From the NCBI GenBank assembly GCA_033819885.1, contig JAQYUZ010000038.1, positions 3,735-67,734 on the forward strand: a DNA stretch of 64,000 nucleotides, read 5' to 3'. The DNA is from Microbotryomycetes sp. JL201 (taxonomy: Eukaryota; Basidiomycota; Microbotryomycetes). The notes below the pieces were generated by a model that was given only the letters and a program-made list of their open reading frames with translations, was not told the origin of the DNA and made no database searches. Shown here one piece after another: positions 20,741 through 31,700 of this stretch (position 1 is the stretch's first letter; each line of letters opens with the position of its first letter). The position numbers and the translations under genes are program-made.

Positions 20741-21028
20741 CTTGTCGATTCACTTTCCACAATGTCTGTCCAGCCGATGCCACGTGCATACTCTAGCCTC
20801 TGACCTTTTCATCGCCGCCAGCTCGAAGTCGGTGGCAACGCGTCCAAGTCTTGTCGCGACTGTAAGCCTCTGTAACACGAGGATTTGGCCCGAGTACACA
20901 TAGACGCACGATAGATGGAAAGGGTCAGAGTAGAGTATTGATTGCCATGCATGTTGCGCTTGGGCCGCCCGCAGTCGTTTGTTCGGCGCTTTCAGTCGAA
21001 TCGCGTGGGCTCGTAGTCTAGTCACTGC
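20741..21028. other. intergenic, nothing recognised
   Basis: No gene or repeat is seen. It serves as the 3' region of the Ser/Pro-rich gene and the promoter of DPP3, which is on the same strand. Confidence 0.4.
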
Positions 21029-23921
21029 ATGCTCAAGGGCGCCGTCCGACACTTGACGTTCTTTCGTTCAGTCACAGCAAGTTACAAGCAACCTCGGGCG
21101 AGCTCTTTCGTGTCTCGTGCAATGACGACGCACGGCAGCTCCAGTTCGGAGCGCTTCCTGGCAGACAAACAGCCGCCAGTGTGCTCACTCAACATCAAGA
21201 ATGCGTTTGGTGGACTGACAAAGCAAGAGCGTGAGTGGCACGAGACCTCCAGATCGCTGCATCGAGCTGCATCCCGAGCTCGCACTGCGCGCGGCACCAC
21301 GTGACACGTCACAATGGCCAAGCAAAGTCGAGCACGACCCATTTCCGACACAATGAGCCATCCTTCATTAATATCGCGTCATTTGCTGCCGCACAAAATT
21401 TGACGTTTCGAACCCGGCAAACTTGACCGAAGCTGACCATGCGATTCGCGCTCGTTGCAACCGGACACCAGGCTTGTACGCTCACTACATGAGCGAAGCG
21501 TCATGGTCCGGTGCTCGCATCGTCATGGGCCAGACCACATCCTCGGCTGAAAAAATTCACGACATGATCATGGCCACGTTTGCCTCGGTCGACGATGCGC
21601 ACAAGCTGGCAAACTTGCAGGAAATGAAGAAACGCAGTCAAGTCAGCGACGACGATTGGGACAATGTGCTCGCGTACGCTGCGCAGGCCTTGTCCAACTT
21701 GGCCAACTTTAAATCGTCAGTCGCCAAACTGTTTGGCGGACTTTGTGACATCGAAACTGATGTCGATCGACAGCTTTGGCGCCGTGAAATTCATCCCGCG
21801 GGTGTCGCAAGACGCGTTCGAGGCCGTCGTATCGACTTCGGAGCGCAGCGCGACCGCCTTGCCGCTGTGGCGCGCCGTCAAAGACGAGTTGTACTCGCTC
21901 GAGCCAGAGTCGAAAATGTTTATCGGCAAGCCATCAGAAGGACACGTGTCGGCCTACTATCCTTCGGACCCGGCCCCGTCCGACGCCGAAGTCGACGAAG
22001 TTCAAAGATTGTGCGACGAGGCGGGCGTGTCGACGCTCAACACGCGGTTGTCAAAGCAGAGTCCATCTCTGCTGACGCTTCACGTTGCATCTGCGAAAGA
22101 CTCTTTACCAGTGTCATACCCGGCCGCGCTCGTTTCGTCAGAACTCGGCTTTACCGTCAAACTCGTACCTGGCGACTTTTCCAAATCGCTCGGAAAAGTC
22201 AACAAGGCATTGACGGAAGCGATCAAGTATGCCGAGAACAAAAACAGACAACAGTTGCTGGAAGACTATGTCGAAAGCTTCAAGACGGGCGACATTGAAA
22301 AACACAAAGAGGCCAGCAGCAAGTGGGTCAAAGACCAGGGTCCGGCCGTCGAGACGTACATTGGCTTTATCGAGAGCTATGTCGATCCTTTCGGAGCTCG
22401 TGCAGAATGGGAAGGCTTTGTCGCGCTCGTCAACCGAGAACAGAGCGCCAAGTTTGCGACGCTCGTCGACAAGGCGCCAGAGCTGATCCAAGTGCTGCCG
22501 TGGGGAGCAGACTATGAAGGTTGGTTGTTGGCTGCCGAATCAGATACGCGGGCTGACTGTTCGCGCGGTAGTGCCCGAATTCAAGCGCCCCGACTTTACT
22601 GCGATCGAAGTCTTGTCGTTTGCAACGTCTGGCATCCCCGCCGGCATCAACTTGCCTAATTATCGTGAGTGCGTCTCGGTCGCGATCGGTCACGTCTTTT
22701 CACGCGCGCGTCCGCTCGACTCCGCAGATGACGTTCGAGAAAAGCACGGATACAAGGTACGGTACGTTGTCCGCGCCAATGACTACAACTGACGCATGTA
22801 TTTCCAGAACGTCTCGCTCAGCAACATCTTGTCTGCCAAGGCGGCAGGAGAAGAAGTCACATTCATTGCTCCCGAAGAGCGCGATGCGCATGACGTCTGG
22901 GCAGACAAGGCATTCGAAGTCCAAGTCGCCAACCACGAGCTGCTCGGCCATGGCACAGGTCGTCTCTTGCAAGAAAACAGCGACGGCACGTTCAATTTCG
23001 ATCGTGAAACGCTAATCAATCCGTTGACGGGCAAGCCTGTGACGTCGTGGTACAAACCTGGAGAGACGTATGGATCCAAGGTCGGTCCCGTTTCGTCCAG
23101 CATGGAAGAATGTCGTGCAGAGTCGGTCGCCTTGTTCCGTGAGTATCGTCTCGCAAACTCGGATCTTGTGCACCGACACTTTCGGTGATCCAGTCGTGCA
23201 CGAGAGACCCATTCTGGACATTTTTGGCTACAAGAGCGACAATGACGCCCATGACCTGATCTACTGGACATTCTTGACCATGGCGCGCGCCGGCATTGCA
23301 AGTTGGCGTTTGTACTTTTCACTACACGCGTGCTGACACGTTTTGGTCGCAGCGTGCTCTTGAATGGTACGACCCCAAGACGAAAAAGCACGGTCAAGCT
23401 CACATGGAGTGCGTGACGCCCATCTTCACAACTTGCGCGGACACTGACGAGTTGTCACTCTAGGGCCCGCCTCGGCATCACGCAATGGCTCATTCAGCAC
23501 GGAATTGTCACAGTCGACGAAAAGAGGTCAGATTCTGGCGAGCTCGTTGATGCTTACGCGCGAGTCGATCGCCAAGCATGCTTGGAACGAGGCAAAGACG
23601 TCATGGGCAAATTGCTTCTCGAGATACAAATCCGCAAGTCCACAGGTGACGGCAAGGGAGCAGCTGGTCAGCACCAAGTTGATTGAGCGCGTCGCACGCA
23701 CCACGCACTGACATTCCCGCTACTTAGAATTCTACAAAAAGCTCACGGCTCCGTCAGAGCACTGGGTCAGCGAGCTTCGCCCGCTCGTCTTGGCCAAAAA
23801 GTTGCCCCGAAAAGTGTTTGTCCAACCTCGCACACTCGTTGTCGACGGTGACGTTGTGCTCAAAGAGTACCCGGCGACTCTCGAGGGCGTCATCGAATCG
23901 TTCGTCGAGCGAGGTCTTTAG
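21029..23921 (+). CDS. DPP3: dipeptidyl peptidase III (M49 zinc peptidase)
   Basis: DPP III removes dipeptides from the N-terminus of short peptides. The zinc motifs are intact: HELLGH (about 22936) and EECRAE (about 23106). Exon 1 ends GGLTKQER and joins LYAHYMSEASWSGARIVMG at 21473. Other family landmarks are YYPSDPAPSDAEVDEVQ, YIGFIESYVDPFGARAEWEG, FATSGIPAGINLPNY, NVSLSNILSAKAAGE and HDLIYWTFLTMARAGI. The stop is at 23919-23921. Two in-frame ATGs are possible: 21029 would add a 31-residue basic leader that could target mitochondria, and 21122 (MTTHGSSSSERFL) would give the usual cytosolic form. The first intron (21231-21472) is unusually long for this window. Confidence 0.94.
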
Positions 23922-23996
23922 GGAAAAAAAAAACATCCTGTTGCACAATAGTCGAATGAGAAATATGCAATCTATGTGGTGTATCAGCTATATTTC

Positions 23997-25263
23997 CTAC
24001 GCTTGCGCCTTGAGCAGTGAGCCAACAGATTCTGCAGTGTACAGCGGGAGCTGGTCCGCAGGCAAACCGACCAAGTCGTGTCGTTTCGACTGGCCTGTCC
24101 ATACGAGCAGCGTAGACAGTCCTGCCCTCTTGCCAAACATGACGTCCGTCTCGAGCCTGTCTCCCACAAACACTGTTCTGGCAGGATCAAATTGGAGAGC
24201 GCGATGAACGACGTCGAGCAACGGTTGATTTGGTTTGCCAACGACGACAGACTGAACATTTGGAACGCTCAGCAAGGTGGCGGCGATGGCGCCTTCGCCG
24301 GGCAAAACAACGCCCGTCGTCCCTCGCATAGAATGGTCGTCGTTTGTGAGGACGAGGCGAGCGCCGTGATTCAAATAGTTGAATGCTGTGCCAATACAAG
24401 TTGTCAGCCCATTGCGAGCCCTGTCAAAAGGCTAGAATCACACCTTTGGCGAGCTTTTTATAGTTGACTCGCATATCGAACGAGTACAGTACAATGCCGA
24501 TGGACGGATCATGCGTAATGCTTTCGAAATCTTGTGGCGGCAACAACACGTCATCTTCTGGGTCCGTTCCTCCTTTCCAATCGACGTCAACTTCTTTCAG
24601 TTCCTGTTCCATGCTCGCTTGACCAATCAGGTAAACGCCGCGCTTGGTGGCATCTTTAATCTCTGGCAAGGCCACGTCGCGCAGATAACTCGCGCTCGCC
24701 GAGCCGCATGTAAAAATTTCATCAATCGTCGTCTCGACGAATCCGAATTTGTGCATTTTGTCGAGATACTCGGACCTGCTTCGTGTGGCGCTGCGATTGA
24801 CGGTCAAAGAGTTTATCGCCCGTTCCGAACGGACTTTGCTCGCGCGAAACTCACTTGTTTGTGACAAATGCGAGCTGCTTGCCCCGAGACCTCAGGTATG
24901 ACAGACATTCTACAATTTGCGGTGTCACTGTAACCAGGTGTCCGTCACGTGCACCGCGGACGTTGATCAGTCAACTCGCTTTGGTGTACGCGGACATGTC
25001 CACAAGTCGCGCGTCCGACACTCACATTCGCTTCCGCTCGGTCCTCTCCACAACACTCCGTCCATGTCAAACAAGATCGTGTCGTGATTGTTGAGAAACT
25101 CGCCAAAGTCCGCAGTGGTCTGTAGCTCGACAGGACTCGGAGTTGACGACGTCACGGCCGTTGCCATGGTCCTCGCAGATTGTGATGAGATCCTCGTGCC
25201 AAAGTAATTCCTCGTGAACGATGCAGGCCGTTGTGCGAGCACGCGACCGAGGGCCAAGCGCAT
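23997..25263 (-). CDS. PHO13: PHO13-type 4-nitrophenylphosphatase / 2-phosphoglycolate phosphatase (HAD superfamily)
   Basis: This HAD phosphatase detoxifies metabolic side products such as 2-phosphoglycolate in yeast and mammals. The nucleophile motif is HDTILFDMDGVLWRG. Next comes a spliced region with YLDKMHKFGFVETTIDEIFT and YLIGQASMEQELKEVDVDW. The cap and second core follow (LVLTNDDHSMRGTTGVVLPG, then VVVGKPNQPLLDVV with the catalytic Lys), and then motif III VFVGDRLETDVMFGKRAG. The stop is at 23997. ATG 25263 gives a basic leader (MRLALGRVLAQRPASFTRNY) before a second ATG (MATAVTSS) at 25167, so a mitochondrial and a cytosolic form are both possible. The gene is convergent with DPP3, 75 bp apart. 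Confidence 0.9.
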
Positions 25264-25349
25264 GTACAGTCACGAGGGCAAGCAGTAATTATCGAGGAAT
25301 TCATTCACAACACTGAGCACGCATTCCAAAGTTCACCAGTCTAGTGATG

Positions 25350-27729
25350 TTAATGATCGTCAGCATCAACCTCGAGCCAGCTCTCGCTCGACCGCACGTG
25401 GCGCACAAGCTCGCCAGGGCAGGCTGTATCACCCGTCACCGGTGGAGCTGGAAATTCGTCCATGGCCGCAAATCCGCTGATTGAACTGCTGACAAATGAC
25501 TCTCCCAACGGCGATTTCGCATAACGTGCCACATCAGGTGTCGCCAACGCCGCACGATCAAGGTTGTCAGGCCGCTTGATTGGGCGCTTCGACATCGACA
25601 ATCGATCCACAGCCTGTTCGTCGTCGCTCATGTCGAGAAAGCTATCTTGCTCACTGACAGGTTTCGACCCCGTCTCTTTCGCTTTCTGCCGGGTGACAGA
25701 CTTTGGAACGCTCTCGCGCTTGTCGCCAATCTCTAAAAAAGACATGGACGTGTCTGACCGGTTGTTGACATTTCCATGAGGGCTCATCGTCGACCCTCGA
25801 CCGGAGGACCAGTGCAATTCCGAGCGTGGATACGACGGAGCCAACGAGCTGTCGGCTTGCTGGTGCTCGCAGGAATTCACGCTGACCGCAGTCTCGTATG
25901 CTGTGCTGGAACGAGAGCTCGGTCTCGGCAACGTCGCATCCGCGTCAAATTCTTTCGGCCCAAATGTGTCGTCTCCAAGGATGGCGCTCACGGCGTCGCC
26001 AGACGACTCAGGGGAAGCGAACGCCCTCGGCAAGTCGACCGACGTGCGACCGCTTGATGAGCTCGATGACTCTGCGCCGAGCCTGTTGGCGCGATTGCCA
26101 AACAAAGTGTGTGCAGGCGGCGAAAAAAACTGCATGTTGCGTCAGCACTCGAACACGAGTACGACTCGGCAGGCTCACCAGATCGTTGAAAGCGTAGCCG
26201 TCCGTGTCGTCAAGGGCGACAATGTCGTCCGACATTTGGCTCGAAGCTGGGCTCATCAAAGGGACAGTCAAGAACGGGTCGTCTGTCGTTACAGCGAGCC
26301 TTTTCACTTTGGGTGGACCGCTCGCGTTCTCTTTCAAGCCAGTTTGAAATTGCAGGGGGAGCTCGCCACTCGATCTTGAACGCGCTCGACGACGGGCAGG
26401 ACTGTTTGGAAGCACCATGTCGTTTCGAGATTGCACTCTCCGGGATGGTCTCACTACAGTCGGGTCCCAATATCGTGTCGCCGGCCGCGGAGGAAAGACG
26501 GATGAGACGAGAGGTGGTTGCATGGGCGAATTGCGAGGCACCGTGGGCGGTTGAGGCTCGAAGCTGATTGCTTCGCCTACAGTCTCGTGCATCTGCTCCT
26601 GTGCTAGCTTGTCGCCAAGCGCAATGCACAGCTGCACAGAGTCCATTGAGATTGGTCGCTCATTTTGTTTACCGCGCAGAGAGATGACGGGGGCCGGTCG
26701 CACAGCTTGAAACATTGTGTCTTTGTACATCAGGGATTCGACATTGCTCGGGCGCAGCAAATGATGCAACCGCGGTGGTAACGAGACGGCCGCGTTCTGG
26801 TTTCGCAGGGTGCGTGCTCGTCCTGGAGACTCCGTCTGACCACTGGTGATGGCATGACCACACCGCGTCAAAGGTCGGAAGCGAGACGCGAGCGAATCAA
26901 CAGAAGGCGATCCGCGCAAATGACGAATCGGCCGGTTCCCAACAAAGCGCGTGCTCGAGTTGTTCAAATTGGCACTGTCGGCGCTCACGTTGCGACCGCG
27001 TCTGCCGCCATCAGCACAAGAATTGTTCGAAAGACTCGCCTTGGGTGATCCATCGTCCCGGCTCGCTACAAGTGACTTTATCGACTTTGCGAGTCCTTCG
27101 AACGATTGGGCGACAGGCGGCGAAGGAGCCGGAGCCGCGATACGTGGCAGACTCGACGCGCGCTTCGGGTGCGTAACATCGACCAAGGGTGCCAGGTGGT
27201 TGTCGGCAAACATCCGTTTCAAGCTTGGTCGCCGCCGATACGAGCTCGAACGGCGCCCGCTCGACCACTGTTGCCGTTCTTGACGAGATATTTCGTTTTC
27301 GTGCAGCACTCGACGGACCGAGCTATCGTCTCCATTTGTCGCATCTGATTCGGCCCACAGGCGAGCGCCTGGCTCCAGACCGGGTGGACTGCTGCGAGGC
27401 ACAATACGTGGCTTTGGAAAGGTGTACACTTCGCATGCACCAAATGTCGTCGGGCCAGACGCACAGAACCATAGCCTGCCAGGTCGGACTTGCGTGGACG
27501 AATCAGGCTCGGACGAAGTGAGTGGAGTGGCATAGAGAAGCCCGCGGGAGCGGCGGCTCATGTCGTCAGAGCTGAAGTTTCTGGCGCCTCTTGCTGCCAT
27601 GGCCGGCACCGAGTTTGATAGTGGTCGAGTGTGGAATAAGTTCTGTGTACTTGACGATCGTTCCGGTACAATGTGGCTGGAGCTGGGCGCGGTGGACGAG
27701 GTTGGTGCCTGAGCTCTGTGTACAAACAT
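25350..27729 (-). CDS. large uncharacterised low-complexity protein
   Basis: I do not recognise it. Two long open frames join through a short intron (donor GTGAGC after AFNDL, acceptor ATGCAG before FFSPPAHTLFG), giving about 780 residues. The sequence is rich in Ser, Arg and Pro, with no membrane segment. It contains LRPSNVESLMYKDTMFQAV, YKDTMF-like short conserved-looking stretches and several SP/TP sites, as in phosphoregulated cytoskeletal or cell-polarity proteins. It ends SWLEVDADDH at 25350. The ATG at 27729 (MFVHRAQAPTSS) is the first in frame; the frame is open further upstream to about 27825, so an upstream exon is possible. Confidence 0.6.
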
Positions 27730-27840
27730 GAGCTCGGGTTTTGGGTTTCTAGCTTGGATTTTGGAGCTCACAAGCTGCTGTGAAAGTTCTTTTCCGGCGT
27801 TCGTGGAGCAAAGAGATTCCTGCACGCGACCTGCTCGAAT

Positions 27841-28255
27841 CTACGCTGGCTCATCGCCGAACCGGCTTTGCCAGACTGTCGAGCCATTGACGGTGACGGG
27901 CTCCACGTAAGCGATACTAAAGGCTCTTTCTCGCAAGAGCTGTCCCTCTGCGCTATCGCTATAGGCTCGCTGGCACGTGCAGCATTCGCGCAATCCGTCC
28001 ATTCGGTGGTGCGAGTGGCGTCCAGCTCTTGCTCTAGCATCGTCACCGCTGCATTCTCCCCTGCAGTAGCGTGCCGCCCTGTGTTGGAAGATCAGCAAAC
28101 CTGCGATCAAGACTGTAGCTGCCCCTGTCCGAGAAGCCTGCAGAATGCTTCCAGGTCGCCTACTTACTAACCGTCTCATCCTTGTCGCGCTGCACAATGA
28201 CAATTCGAGGACCATTCGGATGCTTTGTCTTTACATGTACCTGAGCCGGTGACAT
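27841..28255 (-). CDS. small uncharacterised protein with one possible membrane segment
   Basis: ATG at 28255 gives MSPAQVHVKTKHPNGPRIVI, then VQRDKDET. A short intron (two overlapping donors, GTTAGT and GTAAGT, near 28170; acceptor TCTGCAG) joins an exon encoding GAATVLIAGLLIFQHRAAR, a possible transmembrane helix, a short Cys-containing stretch and AFSIAYVEPVTVNGSTVWQS, ending FGDEPA at 27841. With the second donor, the downstream exon would be read in another frame and stop early, so the product is uncertain. The family is unknown. Confidence 0.4.
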
Positions 28256-28788
28256 GTTGCGTTCGTCAAAGTTTAGTGAACTTCAATTCCGCGTGAAATC
28301 TCGCGCAGCCTTGAGCGTGAACCAGGGCGCAATGGGCGTACCAGACTAAATAAGCAGCTGTCTTTTGTCTTCGAACGTGGCTGTGATCCAGTGCCGTGCT
28401 GTCAAGGGCGCGCACGAGCGCTTGGGCCTCGCTCTCACCCGTCGTGACGTCAATACGCTCAGGATTCTACGCTCTCAGGCCTTCCAGTGTAGCAGATGGT
28501 GTCACTCGTCAAGTCGTGAGCAGAATAGGTGCAGCAGCAGCATGTGCCAGGAGGTAGTGCGCGCGAAAGAAGGAGCCAGAGAGACAGAAATCATCATTTC
28601 CCGGTCGACATGTACAGATCATCAAACAAGTACGGCAACACACATACATCGCCCTCCATACACATTTTGAAAACACGTCGCGTCGCGCCGCGCCACCGCT
28701 TACACGAAGTTTGTACGAGAGACGGTGCAATTACAAACAAACAGGTCACAAAGCCTCAGACCATGGCAGTTCCTGACGAGACTGATTT
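28256..28788. other. intergenic, nothing recognised
   Basis: No convincing gene. The interval separates the small membrane-protein gene from the 3' end of the ABC transporter and probably holds the transporter's terminator and the promoter of the small gene. Open frames here are short and show no splice-supported continuation. Confidence 0.4.
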
Positions 28789-31700
28789 TCACGCGTGTTT
28801 TTCCAAATCTTGTTGAGCGACGAGCTCGTGGTAAATGCTAAGGCGCGGCAAGCCGAGTCAGCTTCGAACGATCAAACTTCTGTGAGCCAAAGCTCACCCT
28901 TTCTGAGCAAGCAACTCAAAATGCTTGCCCTTTTCGGCCACCCTGCCATCTTTGAGCACGTACTACGGAAGCGGCCGGGTCAGCTTGATTCGAACGTGGC
29001 GGGATCGGTACTCACAATGACGTCGGCCGCTTGAATGGTAGACAGTCTGTGAGCAACAGCAATCGTCGAACGACCTTTGGCAGCCTTGTCGAGCGCCGCT
29101 TGCACGACTTTTTCGGATTCAGAGTCGAGCGCACTCGTGGCTGGGTCGATCGATGTCATCAGTGGCCAGGAAACGATGACTAGCGCGCGAAGAAACACAC
29201 CTTCATCGAGCAACAGAATCTTGGGATTACGGATAAGGGCGCGGGCGATGGCAATGCGCTGCTTCTGTCCACCGGACAGTTGCGTGCCCTTGCCGCCGAC
29301 CTCGGTATTGTACCCATCCGGGAGGGACGAGATAAAGTCATGAATGCTGCGACAAAGCAATGTCACCGCATTGGTCGGTCGGTCAACTCAATCTGTCAAA
29401 CCCACTTGGCATCCTTGCACGCTTGAACGACATCGGCATCTGCGACTTGATCAGCTGGCACGTTGGCGCCGAGTGTGATGTTGAACTTGATCGAGCCGGC
29501 ATACAGCGTAGGCTCTTGCGACACGAGCGACACGTGCGAGCGATACGATGCAACATTGAGCTCTGAGATATCCTTTCCATCGACTTCAACTCTTCCGCTG
29601 AGAGGGTCACTGCAGATTCGGGCCAACGTAAGTCAGAAAAAGTCTGGGTGCTACGATTGCAGCTTACTAGAACCGCTCAACGAGTCCGATCAGCGTCGAC
29701 TTGCCGCAGCCGGACGCGCCGACGATCGCAACAAACTGGCCAGGGAGCACCTCCAAGTTGAGTCCACGCAAGACGCGAACATGCGGGCGCGTCGGGTACC
29801 GGAAATGAACGTCGCGGAATTGGATCAGACCGGTGCACTTGTCGAGCTTGTCTCCCTCGGCCGATTCCGCGTCGATTGACGGTCGCGAATCATACAGGGC
29901 AATCGCAGACGCACTGGCACCACGAGCTTTGGACATGTCTGCGACAAAGCTGAACACGTTACCGGCCTGAATACTCGCAAACACGACCGAGATCATGGCG
30001 GTAAAGAACGAGCGTGGCGTCGCGTCTCCAGACGCAAGCTGTCGACTGCCGTACCAAAAGACCAATCCAATGACCCAGAATGACAACGACTGTGACAGCG
30101 AGTAGTACCCGTTCGAAATGAGTGCCGTCCTGTTCGACTCGCGCATAGGCTTTTCGAGATATTCCGAGTAGATCCTGTTGCAGTCTTCTTCGCGCGTCAA
30201 CGACGCCACAGTCCTGATTGCCGAAGCGGCCTCGCACGCCATCTGAGCGCTCTGCTGATGCGATTTCTTGTTCTTTTCATCCTTAAGGACGACGACACGC
30301 AGTCGCACAAGACCGGCACTGAGCGTGAGCGGAATGCAAGCGATGCCAACGGCTGCAATCTTGGGGCTGTAGCAAAGACCAATAATGATTCCGGAAATAA
30401 TTGTAAAGAACGATTGAATAATGACGCCGGCTGTGACTCCAAACAGGCCCTGGACCTTTTGAGCCCAGTCTGATATGGTTGAAGTTAGGTGACCGGTCGA
30501 GTTTTCGTCGCGGTCGAAAAAGGCAATCTGTTCACGCAACATGCTCAGCGGGACGCAACCTCGACAGCCGCCAATCGACTCACGTCTTGTCGCAAAATAG
30601 CGGCAAACGTTTTGAAGCGCAGCGTGCGGCACAAGTACTCGCTCGTCATGCCGAAATAATAGTTGCAAATTGCAATGGCGATCGTCGAGACGATTGCGAT
30701 GATGAAACAGTACAGCGCGTACCGATTACCGCCGCTGCGCAATTCTGACCGTTGAGAGACTGGATCGAGACTGAAGACGCCGCCGACGACGCCACCAAAG
30801 ACGATGCCTTGAATGTCCCGATTCAGTTTCTGACACGCATGACATGCTCTTTCCGCTACTTACCAAACACGGGGTAGACGACGCCGCAGCAGATTGAACC
30901 CGCGACACCAAGCAGGTACTGCCACCAGAACCGCCGGTTCATCTTCAGAAGCCTAAAGATCAAGTACACAAAGTGGTACTTTTTCTCTGCAAGGCGGCCT
31001 TCTTCGAGGTCTCGTTGATGTTGCTCTTCGAGCGCCACCGACGCAGCCGAACGGCCCGTCGACATGCGACGCAAGTTTGCAAATTGCGGTTTCTCGTTGC
31101 GAGCCATCTCTTCAGCTTGTTCTCGCGTCATCTGACCTGGTGCAGGACCTTTCTCAGAGTTTGTGTCGGACGCGTCGTTGCCGTCCGCGTTGGCCTCTTC
31201 CTGCTCTCTGAACTTTTGAGCCGCCACTAGTCGACTGTATGCGCCCTCGGGATTTTTGAGCAAAAGTTCGTGGGCAGTACCCTTTTCGTTCGTCATGGCG
31301 CTTTCGAGGATATGACCGGCGGTCAAGACAATGATTTGGTCGGCGTCCTTGATGGTCGATAAACGATGGGCGATCGTGATTGTCGTGCGACCGTGAGAAG
31401 CGCGATCAAGTGCCTCTTGCACGATGGCTTCTGAATTGGTATCGAGCGCAGACGTGGCTACAATCGCGCACGAGATGAGTATTCCGCTGCATCGAGCAAC
31501 ACGGGCAGACTAACCTTCATCGAGGAGCAAGATTTGTGGATCACCGACGATGGCTCGGGCGATTGCGATACGTTGCTTCTGGCCGCCCGACAAGAGCATG
31601 CCGCGCTCGCCAATCATCGTGTCATAACCTTGAGGCAGAGCCGAAATGAAACCGTCCGCATTGGCCTTTTTCGCTGCCTCGATGATGCGCTGCCTACGCT

